The notes below the pieces were generated by a model. That model did no database searches. It worked only from the letters and a program-made list of their open reading frames with translations, and was not told the origin of the DNA. A stretch of DNA of 38,712 nt, from NCBI GenBank assembly GCA_031411235.1, contig JANOAR010000094.1:1-38712 (forward strand). Reading direction: 5' to 3'. This document shows, one piece after another, positions 25,598-33,660 of this stretch; position 1 is the first letter of the stretch; each line of letters opens with the position of its first letter. The position numbers and the translations under genes are program-made. Origin of the DNA: JANOAR01 sp031411235. Lineage in GTDB: Bacteria > Verrucomicrobiota > Verrucomicrobiia > Verrucomicrobiales > Verrucomicrobiaceae.

Positions 25598-26419
25598 ATG
25601 CCTCATGTCTCAAGTCTGTTTATTCATCCCGTGAAGTCTCTGCGCGGCTGTGCCGTGCCTACGGCGGAGGTGGATGCACTGGGCTTCGTGGGAGATCGCC
25701 GTTTTCTTGTGGTGGATGAGCGCGGCGGCACACTCACCCAGCGCATGTTGCCGCGCATGGCCCGCATCTCCACCGCACTCACTGCTGATGATCTCACACT
25801 CTCGGCGGATGGTTTTGGCAACATCACCGTGCCGCGAGCGGCTGATGCACAGGCTCCGCTGCGCACGGTCAGTGTGTGGCGTTCCACGGGTCTGCTGGCG
25901 GAAGACTGCGGCGATGCCGTGGCGGCATGGTTGCGCGATGCCCTAGCACTCGAATGCCGCCTCATGCGCATCGGCGATCAATTTCATCGGCCAGTGCTCA
26001 AGCAAGCCGCGCACTCTGGCGACGTGACTTCATTCGTGGATGGCTCGCCTATTCTCGTCATCAGCGAGGCCTCGCTGGCCGATCTCAATGATCGTATTCA
26101 GGAAAACGGCAGTGATCCCGTGCCGATGAATCGCTTCCGCCCGAACTTGGTTGTGCGTGGATGCGCCGCCTTTGCCGAGGATGAGTGGCCGAGCCTTCAG
26201 ATCGGTACGGTGACCCTGCGTGCCGCAGGAAAGAGTGATCGCTGCATCCTCACCACGACAGATCAGCTAACAGGGGCGCGTGGCCAAGAGCCGCTGAAAA
26301 CGCTAGCGACCTTTCGTCGCGATCCACATGAGCCAGGAGCCGTCTTTTTTGGGGCGAACTTCATCCACGAGTCCAAGCACGGCACGGTGTGTGTGGGCGA
26401 TGAGGTCGTTGTGCCATGA
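25598..26419 (+). CDS. MOSC domain protein (mARC/YcbX-like core)
   Basis: A 273-residue protein with an N-terminal MOSC_N beta-barrel (SSLFIHPVKSLRGCAV, GDRRFLVVDERGG..TQR) and a C-terminal MOSC domain (NRFRPNLVV, then KSDRCILTTTDQLTG). Cys216 is the position that binds molybdenum cofactor in mARC and YcbX enzymes, which reduce N-hydroxylated compounds. It lacks the C-terminal 2Fe-2S ferredoxin domain of YcbX, so an electron donor would be separate. The ATG at 25598 directly precedes the first strand; 28 further in-frame codons upstream fall in the tRNA spacer and look non-coding. Confidence 0.87.
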   Translation: MPHVSSLFIHPVKSLRGCAVPTAEVDALGFVGDRRFLVVDERGGTLTQRMLPRMARISTALTADDLTLSADGFGNITVPRAADAQAPLRTVSVWRSTGLLAEDCGDAVAAWLRDALALECRLMRIGDQFHRPVLKQAAHSGDVTSFVDGSPILVISEASLADLNDRIQENGSDPVPMNRFRPNLVVRGCAAFAEDEWPSLQIGTVTLRAAGKSDRCILTTTDQLTGARGQEPLKTLATFRRDPHEPGAVFFGANFIHESKHGTVCVGDEVVVP

Positions 26420-26445
26420 GGCTATTGAAGCCTGATGGGGCGCGA

Positions 26446-26516
26446 TCATGCAGAGCCGATGATGACGGCCTTGATTCGGTAGTCATCGGGATCAAGGACA
26501 AACAAAAGATTCACTT
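26446..26516 (-). pseudogene. Possible C-terminal remnant of a VOC/glyoxalase-type gene
   Basis: Between the MOSC and sulfatase stop codons, one minus-strand frame reads LLFVLDPDDYRIKAVIIGSA and then stops at 26446. The FVLDPDxYRI pattern is typical of the last strand of glyoxalase/bleomycin-resistance (VOC) proteins. Nothing upstream belongs to it, because the frame runs into the sulfatase 3' end. It may be a relic of a gene replaced by the sulfatase. With only about 20 codons, chance cannot be excluded. Confidence 0.2.
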
Positions 26517-28022
26517 TGGGTAATCCGCGCCGCTGAGGCTTTTTAGCACGGAGTCCTGCCATTCGCGCAGTTGAGTTTGTAGCTTCGCGGCAGTGGCGGG
26601 TTGTTCTTTGATGAGATTGGTTTTCTCGGCAGGATCGGACTGAAGGTCGAAGAGTTCGTGCTTGGGGTCGCCTTTCGCTGGCTCATGGATGACGAGCTTG
26701 AAGTGGCCGTCGATGATGGCGCGGGGGCCGAGGTAGTCGGCGTCGGTGATGGCGGGAGGGTGGAAGTTGGTGAAGTCGCGCGTGGCTTTGCCGCCCATCT
26801 TTTTGGCGAGCGGTGTGGTGCCCTTTTGCAGCTCGGGGTCGATCCACGGCTGGGGCTTGTCACCCTTCATGGGCTGGGAGTTGTAGTCCCAGAAGTAGAG
26901 AGGCTTGGCTCGGTCGGTCATCTTGCCATCGAGCAACGGCGTGAGGTCAATGCCGTCGATGGGGCGTGCTGGAAGTGGCTGGCCGACAATGGAACAGAGC
27001 GTGGGCAGCAGGTCGCTGGTGGTGGCGAGGACGCTCGTCGTGCGAGGCTTCGAGATGCGTGCGGGCCACTCGATGAGGCCGGGGACGAGGACGCCGCCTT
27101 CATAGACCTGGCCCTTCACACCACGATGCGGAAACCCGAGCGCGGCATCGGGCGAGGTGCCGTTGTCACCGCAGTAAAAGAGCAGAGTGTTGTCGCGCAG
27201 GCCCCGCGTGGCGAGGTGTTTGCGCAGTGTGCCGATGGCGCGATCCATGGCGGTGATCTCGGCGTAGCGCTCGCGCAAGACTTCGCCCTGGGGCCGTTTC
27301 ACCGGGCCGCCAGTTTCGTTCGAGGTGAGGCGAACGATTTTGTCCGCGTACTTTGCGGGCAGGTCGTCGTAGAGCGCGAGGTCTTCGGGCAAGCCGCTGT
27401 AAGGCTCATGCGGCGAGCCAAACCACACGACGGTGAAGAAGGGCTTGCTGGATTTTTTCGCGCTGTCGATGAAGCGGATGGCTTCGTCGATGAGGATCGC
27501 AGAGCTTTCGCCTTTGAATATCTCGGGTGGGCCGCCATTGCGTGAGAGCGAGGGGTTCAGCTCGAAGAAGTTGTCATGCGAGAGCCACTCGTGGAAGCCC
27601 ATCGCGCCAGGGCTCACAGGCGACTCTTTCTTCACCGCTCCGACATGCCATTTGCCAAAGTGGCCGCAGTGATAGCCAGCTTTCGAGAGGATGTGTGCGC
27701 TGGTGATTTCCTCAGGCCTAAATGACCAACCGGGAGCGAAGGTGCCCATGCGATTCGGATGGCGTCCGGTGAGGAAGCTCGCCCGCGTGGGCGAGCAGCT
27801 CGGGTGCGCGGCATAGAAGCGATCGAGCCGCAGGCCAGTCGCTGCCATCTCATCGAGCACGGGCGTCTTCACATGCGGATGGCCATGGTAGCCCGTCTCC
27901 TCCCAGCCGTGGTCGTCGCCCATCATCAGGATGATGTTGGGCGCAGTCACTTCTGCTCCCATGGCGCGGGATAGCATGACCAATGACAAAAGCAGGAGGT
28001 GGAGAAGGGATCGGAGCATCAT
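26511..28022 (-). CDS. Type I sulfatase, exported
   Basis: A 503-residue arylsulfatase-family enzyme. A signal peptide (RSLLHLLLLSLVMLSRAMGA) ends near residue 23. The metal-binding GDDHGW (35-40) is followed by the formylglycine site CSPTR (Cys76-Arg80), which a maturase must oxidise, and later CGDNGTS and HRGVKGQVYEGG. The sulfatase domain ends with the FKLVIHEP..HELFDLQSDP region. It probably removes sulfate esters from polysaccharides in the periplasm. The frame stays open upstream through the palindrome array, but those codons only translate the repeat, so the ATG at 28022 is the start. The formylglycine enzyme is not in the window. Confidence 0.92.
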   Translation of the reverse strand: MMLRSLLHLLLLSLVMLSRAMGAEVTAPNIILMMGDDHGWEETGYHGHPHVKTPVLDEMAATGLRLDRFYAAHPSCSPTRASFLTGRHPNRMGTFAPGWSFRPEEITSAHILSKAGYHCGHFGKWHVGAVKKESPVSPGAMGFHEWLSHDNFFELNPSLSRNGGPPEIFKGESSAILIDEAIRFIDSAKKSSKPFFTVVWFGSPHEPYSGLPEDLALYDDLPAKYADKIVRLTSNETGGPVKRPQGEVLRERYAEITAMDRAIGTLRKHLATRGLRDNTLLFYCGDNGTSPDAALGFPHRGVKGQVYEGGVLVPGLIEWPARISKPRTTSVLATTSDLLPTLCSIVGQPLPARPIDGIDLTPLLDGKMTDRAKPLYFWDYNSQPMKGDKPQPWIDPELQKGTTPLAKKMGGKATRDFTNFHPPAITDADYLGPRAIIDGHFKLVIHEPAKGDPKHELFDLQSDPAEKTNLIKEQPATAAKLQTQLREWQDSVLKSLSGADYPK

Positions 28023-28061
28023 GGCTGAACGGCAAGCGGGCCGGGATGTTGCTGGAATGAG

Positions 28062-28222
28062 ATGTCGATTTCGTGCCTGAAGTTTTGAGAATTTTTCAGG
28101 CACCAAAATGACATTATGTCGATTTAGTGCCCGAATATCTTCATTAATTTCAGGCACCAAATTGACATTATGTCGATTTCGTGCCAGATTTTTGAAGTTA
28201 ATCTCAGGCACCAAATCGACAT
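28062..28222. repeat. Three tandem ~54-bp palindromic units
   Basis: Units run 28062-28115, 28116-28169 and 28170-28222 (54, 54 and 53 bp). Each is an imperfect inverted repeat. A left arm like ATGTCGATTTCGTGCCTGAA and a right arm like TTCAGGCACCAAAATGACAT match as reverse complements in about 17 of 20 positions. They are separated by 13-15 AT-rich bases that differ between units. The core is GTGCCTGA...TCAGGCAC. The array fills the gap between the divergent sulfatase and ATPase-nuclease genes and ends 11 bp before the ATPase ATG. It may be a multi-site operator, an iteron array or a mobile repeat. Because units are multiples of three, both strands stay open across them. Confidence 0.85.
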
Positions 28223-28233
28223 TCACACACACC

Positions 28234-29673
28234 ATGGACGGCTACATCGGACGCAGCGAAGAGCGGCAGGAGTTCCGGCGGCTTTTGCAAAAGAAGACCG
28301 CCTCGTTGGTGACATGCCAGGGACGGCGGCGCATTGGCAAGAGCCGTTTCATCGCCGAATGCGCCGAGGAGGCGGATCACTTTCTCAGTTTCATGGGATT
28401 GCCGCCACGAGAGGACATCTCGAAACAGGCGCAGCTCGACGCCTTCGCCGACCAGCTCGCGAAGCAGACGAAGGCCCCGAAGCTACCGCTTGATGGCTGG
28501 CCCACCGCATTCCAGCTCCTCGCCAGTCAGCTCCCGGCCAATGGCACCGTCGTGCTTTTGCTCGATGAAATCTCCTGGATGGCCGTGGGAGACGCGGACT
28601 TCGCCGGGCATCTTAAAACCGCCTGGGACACCCATTTCTCCAAGCGTCAGCGGCTCATCGTCATGTTATGCGGTTCCGTTTCCTCGTGGATCGAGCACAA
28701 CATTCTCAACAACACTGGCTTCGTGGGCCGCTGCTCGTGGCAGTTCCGTCTCGGGCCGCTGGCGTTGCCGGAGTGTGTGCAGTTTTGGAGCAAGCGCGGC
28801 GCACACATCAGCATGGCAGAGAAGCTGCGACTCCTCGCCGTCACGGGCGGCGTGCCGCGTTATTTGGAGGAAATCAATCCCGCACGCACCGCCGAGCAAA
28901 ACATCGCCGACTTGTGCTTCAACCCCGCTGGGATGCTTTTCAGCGAGTTCGACAGCATCTTCCACGACATCTTCACCCGCCGCGCAGAGACCTATCGCGA
29001 GATCGTACGCACCCTCGTGGCGGGGGCGCGTAGCGTGGATCAGATCAGCACGGAACTCGGTCGTGCGCGTGGCGGTAGCCTCAGTAGCTCACTCGCTGAT
29101 TTGGAACAGGCTGGATTCATCGCCCACGACATCCCTTTCGATCCAGAGACTGGGCGCAGCCGACCTCGCGATGCTCGCTACCGCCTCTCCGATAACTACC
29201 TGCGCTTCTATTTAAAATACGTCGATCCCGTGAAGCCGCGCATCGCCAAAGGCCTGCTGAAAAACACCTCGCTAGAGACGCTCGATGCCTGGGACACCAT
29301 CATGGGGCTGCAATTCGAGAACCTCGTCCATGCGAACCTCGACCTGCTGCTCGCCCATATCGGCCTCGACAAAAAACTCGTGCTCAACGCTGGCCCCTAC
29401 CTGCAAAAACAAACCCTCCGTCGCCAAGGCTGCCAGATCGACCTCCTCCTCCGCACCCGCCGCAGCCTCTACGTCTTCGAGATCAAGTTCCGCAAACATA
29501 TCGCAGCCACCATCGTCGAGGAAGTGCGGGATAAAGTGAAGCGCCTCAAGCTCCCCAAAGGCCAGTCCGTTCGCACCGGCCTCATCTACTGCGGCGACCT
29601 CGCGTCCGAGATCGACGGGCGGGATGACTTTGATTTTCTGGTGCCTGCGGAGGTGTTGTTGAAGGGGCGGTGA
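28234..29673 (+). CDS. AAA-type ATPase with C-terminal PD-(D/E)XK-like domain (ATPase_2/DUF234-like)
   Basis: A 479-residue protein in the prokaryotic ATPase_2 plus DUF234 layout. The N-terminus IGRSEERQEF leads to Walker A GRRRIGKS (30-37). Walker B is LLLDE (108-112) and the sensor-like segment is MLCGSVSSW (144-152). A winged-helix region spans about 250-300, and the C-terminal domain has GCQIDLLL (Asp403) and VFEIKF (Glu416, Lys418), the D...ExK arrangement of PD-(D/E)XK nucleases. The role of this family is not settled; mobile-element or defence links have been suggested for relatives. The ATG at 28234 is just after the palindrome array. Earlier in-frame codons are translated repeat (LISGTK-type words) and are excluded. 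Confidence 0.85.
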   Translation: MDGYIGRSEERQEFRRLLQKKTASLVTCQGRRRIGKSRFIAECAEEADHFLSFMGLPPREDISKQAQLDAFADQLAKQTKAPKLPLDGWPTAFQLLASQLPANGTVVLLLDEISWMAVGDADFAGHLKTAWDTHFSKRQRLIVMLCGSVSSWIEHNILNNTGFVGRCSWQFRLGPLALPECVQFWSKRGAHISMAEKLRLLAVTGGVPRYLEEINPARTAEQNIADLCFNPAGMLFSEFDSIFHDIFTRRAETYREIVRTLVAGARSVDQISTELGRARGGSLSSSLADLEQAGFIAHDIPFDPETGRSRPRDARYRLSDNYLRFYLKYVDPVKPRIAKGLLKNTSLETLDAWDTIMGLQFENLVHANLDLLLAHIGLDKKLVLNAGPYLQKQTLRRQGCQIDLLLRTRRSLYVFEIKFRKHIAATIVEEVRDKVKRLKLPKGQSVRTGLIYCGDLASEIDGRDDFDFLVPAEVLLKGR

Positions 29674-29839
29674 GCACTTATCCCGAACACCGCGATTGAT
29701 CGGCGACTATCATCGCCAAACCGCCTGAGACTCAAGCCTTGGCAAAGCTAGCCACCGCTGAATCGCGGCGTTCGGGCTTATATCAAGGGTGATCGAGCAA
29801 AGCGCAGCCTCCTCTGAGTAGGCTGGGCCCGCGCTCACC

Positions 29840-29928
29840 AGCCTGAAAGGCTGAAGAAGCCAAGCCCAGGGAATCGCTCGCTGAGGCTCGCTCATCCCTG
29901 GGCTGAGTTTCTCCGGCCTTTCAGGCCG
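29840..29928. repeat. Cluster of dispersed-repeat hairpins
   Basis: The 264-bp gap between the ATPase and the S10 peptidase holds three hairpins: AGCCT-GAA-AGGCT (29840-29852), a 10-bp stem AGCCCAGGGA/TCCCTGGGCT (29863-29872 with 29895-29904, 22-base loop rich in CGCTCGCTGAGGCTCGCTC) and CGGCC-TTTCA-GGCCG (29914-29928). The words CCTGAAAGGCTGAAG and CCTTTCAGGCCGAAG are related and inverted. The cluster lies just downstream of both convergent genes and could work as a transcript end or be a REP-like mobile repeat. Confidence 0.6.
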
Positions 29929-29937
29929 AAGAGGGCT

Positions 29938-31500
29938 CTATTTGTTATTGATCGCCGCTTTGATAAACGCCGTGATGTCTGTGTGCATCTTGATCAAGTC
30001 CGGCCTGTTGGTGTACATCATGTGGCCCGCTTCGTATTCGGTGGTGTGGATGTTTTTGCGCAGTTCGTCGGGGATGGGCAGGTGGCGCAGGCTGTGGAAG
30101 ATGTTGTCGGGAGGCGTCACGGTGTCGCTCCAGCCGACCAGGCAGAGCAGTTGCAGATGCGGGTTGCTCTTCATCGCGCTGGCCAGTTGGTGGTTCACGG
30201 AGGTGAAGCTGTTGCCTTTGCCGTGGTTCCAGTTGCCGATGGGAGCGAGCGCCTCGTAGGGCAGGTCGGCTTCATATTTCAACTCCTCGCGCACGTAGGC
30301 ATTCATGCTCGCAGCGGCGATGCTGCCGACGACATTCATGAAGGGGTCGATCTGTGGGGATTGCTCGGACTTGTCACCATCGCGGCCTAGCACGCGGGCG
30401 TCGTAGGCTCCGAGGACGAGGCCTTGATCGCGCAGCAGCATCTCGCGGAAGAAGCCCGCGCCGATGCGCAGTTGCTGCTCGTCGATGAGCTTGGGCGGGA
30501 GGGCGGTGAAGCGCACGAGCTTGGTGATGATGGCCTCGCGCTGGGCCTTGGGCAGCTCATGGCCGAGCAGTAGCGCATGGGAGTAGTCGCCAAAGGCAAA
30601 GGTGCGCGCCTCGGCGATGGCTTCGGCCTGGGACTTGGCTTGCAGGTCGGCGGGCAGCTTTTTGTGGTAGTGCGCGGTGGCCGTGAGGGTGGGCAGCAGG
30701 ACTTGATAGGGCAGGTCGTTGAGCGGCCCTTCGATGAGCACATCGTAATCGAAGAGGCCGCTGACGACGATGAGGCCATTGAGGAAAATGCGGTGCCGCT
30801 TGGCGAGGTGCTCGGCGAGGCCACCGCCGCGAATGCCGCCGTAGCTCTCGCCTGCGATGAACTTGGGCGAGCGCCAGCGCTTCTCCCGCGTGAGCCACAG
30901 GCGGATGAACTCGCCCACGGCGGTGATGTCCTCCTGCACGCCCATGAATTCGCCCACCTTGCCCGCGTCCTCTGCGCGGCTGAAGCCAGTGCTCACGGGG
31001 TCGATGAAGACGAGGTCGGTGGCATCGAGGATGGAGTAATCATTCGGCGTCAGCCCACCGGGCGGCAGCGGCGGCGTGAGGCCATCGGCAGGCAAGTCCA
31101 CGCGCTTCGGCCCGAAGGCTCCGAGGTGTAGCCACACGCTGCTGCTGCCGGGGCCACCATTGAAACAAAACGTCACGGGCCGAGTTGCCGCATCAGGCGC
31201 ATTCTTTAGCGTGTAGGCGATGTGGAAGACTTGCGCGGATGGCTTGCCATCGGGCTTCAGAATGGGCAGCGTCGCGGCCTTGGCGATGTAGTTGATGGCC
31301 TTGCCTGCGATGGTCACGCTGCCCTCGGTGGTGGTGGGCTTGTCTTCCTTTTTCTCTTCTTTTTTGTCGTCCTTCTTGGGCTCTTCTTTCTTCGCCTCAG
31401 CCTTGGCGGCCTCGGGTGAGGGCTTGGCGTCTTCTGCCGCGAGAGGCAGCGTGAAGTAGGAAGCAGCGGCGAGCAGGAACGAGAGGTGGTTGGTTTTCAT
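29938..31500 (-). CDS. Exported S10 (serine carboxypeptidase)-like peptidase
   Basis: A 520-residue alpha/beta-hydrolase of the S10 family. The signal peptide is residues 1-22. A highly charged Lys/Glu/Ala low-complexity linker (26-57) follows. Catalytic elements are the oxyanion segment NGGPGSSS (114-121), Ser219 in GESYGG, Asp459 in GWSDT and His493 in EAGHMMY. S10 enzymes remove C-terminal residues from peptides at acidic pH. Probably periplasmic or surface-attached. The frame is open further upstream across the def gene on the other strand, but the signal peptide fixes the ATG at 31500. It is divergent from def. Confidence 0.88.
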   Translation of the reverse strand: MKTNHLSFLLAAASYFTLPLAAEDAKPSPEAAKAEAKKEEPKKDDKKEEKKEDKPTTTEGSVTIAGKAINYIAKAATLPILKPDGKPSAQVFHIAYTLKNAPDAATRPVTFCFNGGPGSSSVWLHLGAFGPKRVDLPADGLTPPLPPGGLTPNDYSILDATDLVFIDPVSTGFSRAEDAGKVGEFMGVQEDITAVGEFIRLWLTREKRWRSPKFIAGESYGGIRGGGLAEHLAKRHRIFLNGLIVVSGLFDYDVLIEGPLNDLPYQVLLPTLTATAHYHKKLPADLQAKSQAEAIAEARTFAFGDYSHALLLGHELPKAQREAIITKLVRFTALPPKLIDEQQLRIGAGFFREMLLRDQGLVLGAYDARVLGRDGDKSEQSPQIDPFMNVVGSIAAASMNAYVREELKYEADLPYEALAPIGNWNHGKGNSFTSVNHQLASAMKSNPHLQLLCLVGWSDTVTPPDNIFHSLRHLPIPDELRKNIHTTEYEAGHMMYTNRPDLIKMHTDITAFIKAAINNK

Positions 31501-31611
31501 GCGGAAGCGAGCGCGAATGATCGACGGAAACCGCAGCACGGCAACTGCGGCGTGCGCTCTCCGTACGCACTTGCACCGCGCCTCATCCCGCCCATTCTGC
31601 ACGCCCTTTTT

Positions 31612-32184
31612 ATGGTTCGCAAAATTGTTCGTTATCCCGCGCCTGTGCTTCGCGCCAAGTGCAAACCCATCACTACCGTCACCGCTGAGCATCGCACGCT
31701 CGCTGCCGACATGCTCGACACCATGCGCGATGCCAATGGTGTGGGCCTCGCCGCTCCGCAGGTCGGGGTCGATTGGCAGCTCGCGGTCATCGACGTTTCG
31801 CATAATCCGAAGTGTGTGACCTACTTCCGTCTGAACGGCGAGGATGCTGTGATGACCGAGCACATGCCCGTGGTTTTCATCAACCCCAAGCTTGAGTTGT
31901 TGAAGGACAAAGCCAGCGATGAAGAAGGCTGCCTGAGTTTCCCCGACTTGCGCGCCCAAGTGCGCCGCAGTGCCGAGATGAAGGTCACCTACCAGACCCT
32001 CGACGGAGCCACGAATACCATCGAAACCGACGGCCTTCTCGCCCGTGCCTTCCAACACGAGATCGACCACTTGAACGGCGTCCTCTTCATCGACCGCACC
32101 TCCGCTGCCGCCAAGGTAGGGGTGATGCGACGGTGGCGTCGGTTATGCGAAGAGTGGGCAGAGGATGAGGAGCGCGGGGCGTGA
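31612..32184 (+). CDS. def: Peptide deformylase
   Basis: A 190-residue metal hydrolase that removes the N-formyl group from new proteins. All three family motifs are present: GVGLAAPQ (43-50), EGCLSFP (Cys107 metal ligand) and QHEIDHLNG (His149, His153 metal ligands, Glu150 catalytic). The ATG at 31612 gives the normal N-terminus (VRKIVRYPAPVLR); upstream codons overlap the S10 promoter region. No fmt gene is next to it. It has a Ser/Ala and Glu-rich tail after residue 165, slightly longer than minimal PDFs. Confidence 0.96.
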   Translation: MVRKIVRYPAPVLRAKCKPITTVTAEHRTLAADMLDTMRDANGVGLAAPQVGVDWQLAVIDVSHNPKCVTYFRLNGEDAVMTEHMPVVFINPKLELLKDKASDEEGCLSFPDLRAQVRRSAEMKVTYQTLDGATNTIETDGLLARAFQHEIDHLNGVLFIDRTSAAAKVGVMRRWRRLCEEWAEDEERGA

Positions 32185-32263
32185 AGGCTGACTTGGGACA
32201 TAGTGACAAGTGCCAAGGAATAAGAGCGGAGTGGCTCCTTGCGAGATGTTAGGCGATTAGAAC

Positions 32264-32890
32264 ATGCACACCCAGATCAATAGACGTACCGCCACAAAGG
32301 TCAAAGATGGGAAAGTTCAGCGCAAGAACCGGCTGCGACCTACAGGTCAAGATGGCTACGTGCTTGATCGTGAGTCACCTGGACGTGGTTGCCATCATGT
32401 CATTAGCAAGAGAGACATCTTTTCGTTTATCGAGATAATTCCAAACTGGCAACGTTTCTCCGAAAGATTAGAACGCATCGTCTTGGCAAGTAACGGCGAA
32501 GATGCTGATGGTGAGTATGCGTTTTATCACCGGGAAGAGACTGGTGCCATCTATCTTCGAGCCTGGAATGATGAACTTTGGACTGAAACAAGCACGGCAT
32601 TTTTCGATGCTCACCAACTGCTTTTTGAGAGGCTGGGTGTCTCTTATGATCGATCAAAGAATGGTGTCGCATGCCGTTTTACCGAAGAGCAGGCTCGGGC
32701 GTATATGTTGCTCCATGTGTTTATGCATGAGCTAGGTCACCACCATGACCGCACTCATCAGAAGCATCTTGATACTACGAAAGGTGAAGACTACGCCGAG
32801 AGGTTTGCCAACAGCCGTTTTGACGAGTTGTTCCCTGCGTACGTAAGAGTATTTGGCGACCCAACCCAAGGCAAAAAATCCGCTCGCTGA
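32264..32890 (+). CDS. Unknown protein with HELGH zinc-protease-like motif
   Basis: A 208-residue protein I cannot assign to a family. Residues 145-165 form a hydrophobic helix with HELGH (His155, Glu156, His159) as in zincin metallopeptidases. A His-rich HHHDRTHQKH follows, then GEDYAERFAN, where Glu175 or Glu179 could be a third ligand about 16-20 residues downstream. The N-terminal ~50 residues are very basic, and a tryptophan-rich acidic middle (RAWNDELWTETS) follows. No signal peptide. Base composition is visibly less GC-rich than def and gmk on either side, hinting at transfer. It starts 79 bp after def and is followed by gmk. Confidence 0.65.
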   Translation: MHTQINRRTATKVKDGKVQRKNRLRPTGQDGYVLDRESPGRGCHHVISKRDIFSFIEIIPNWQRFSERLERIVLASNGEDADGEYAFYHREETGAIYLRAWNDELWTETSTAFFDAHQLLFERLGVSYDRSKNGVACRFTEEQARAYMLLHVFMHELGHHHDRTHQKHLDTTKGEDYAERFANSRFDELFPAYVRVFGDPTQGKKSAR

Positions 32891-32955
32891 AGATTAATTG
32901 GCTGCACTGCAATTGAAGTCAGTTTCTTGTCCCTTGATCCTTATCCCTCTCCGCC

Positions 32956-33585
32956 ATGACTCCCTTTACCATCCCGCGCTCCCAAAGACTCGGCGTCCTC
33001 ATGGTCGTCAGCGGCCCCTCGGGCTCGGGCAAGACGACGCTTTGCCGGAAGCTCAGCGACATGGGCGAGGCGGTGTATTCGATCTCCTGCACCACACGCC
33101 AACCACGCGAGGGAGAGGTGCATGGGGTGGACTACTTCTTTCTCACGGAAGAGGATTTCGTGGAGCGCATTGAGCGCGGGGAATTCTTCGAGCACGCGGA
33201 GGTGCATGGTCGTCGCTACGGCACGCTGCGCAGTTATGTGACGGACAATTTACAGCGCGGCATTGATGTGATGATGGACATCGACGTGCAGGGCGCGGGC
33301 ATCGTGCGCTGTTGCGATGACGCCATTGTGCAGCGTTGTCTCGTGGAGGTGTTCATCCTGCCTTCCAGCGTTGATGAATTGAAAAAACGCCTGCGTGCCC
33401 GTGCCACGGAGAGCCAGGAGTCGCTCGATCTGCGGCTGAGCAATGCCATCGCTGAGATGGATCACTGGCCGACGTACGACTACACGCTCATCAGCGCGAG
33501 TCGCGAGGAGGATTTGGCGAGGTTCAAGTCCATCCTGGTGGCGGAGCGGATGCGCTCGGAGTTGTCGCAACGGCTAGGCGAGTAG
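32956..33585 (+). CDS. gmk: Guanylate kinase
   Basis: A 209-residue guanylate kinase (GMP + ATP to GDP + ADP). The P-loop is SGPSGSGKTT (19-28) and the GMP-binding region CTTRQPREGEVHGVDYFF matches the family signature. DIDVQGAG and the ILPSS..LKKRLRARATES lid follow. Length is normal (about 205). rpoZ, often beside gmk, is absent. The start has a pyrimidine-rich leader (CCCTCTCCGCC) without a Shine-Dalgarno. Confidence 0.96.
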   Translation: MTPFTIPRSQRLGVLMVVSGPSGSGKTTLCRKLSDMGEAVYSISCTTRQPREGEVHGVDYFFLTEEDFVERIERGEFFEHAEVHGRRYGTLRSYVTDNLQRGIDVMMDIDVQGAGIVRCCDDAIVQRCLVEVFILPSSVDELKKRLRARATESQESLDLRLSNAIAEMDHWPTYDYTLISASREEDLARFKSILVAERMRSELSQRLGE

Positions 33586-33660
33586 CCTTGGCTTATTTGT
33601 GCATGGCTCGGAATTCGGAGTTCCCTTTTCCTCACCCTTGCCTTAAAACCGAGCGCTCTC

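Noticed and set aside
28062..28222. CRISPR array
   Set aside because: Units are back-to-back palindromes with short variable centres, no unique ~30-bp spacers and no cas genes.
28108..28233. N-terminal extension of the ATPase-nuclease through the palindromes
   Set aside because: The extra codons are repeat-derived (LISGTK words); the conserved family start is IGRSEER just after the array.
28023..28235. N-terminal extension of the sulfatase through the palindromes
   Set aside because: The 71 extra codons only translate the repeat units (LVPEIN-type words) and would put the signal peptide internally.
31501..32070. Extension of the S10 peptidase frame upstream
   Set aside because: It runs antisense over def, and the signal peptide at 31500 defines the start.
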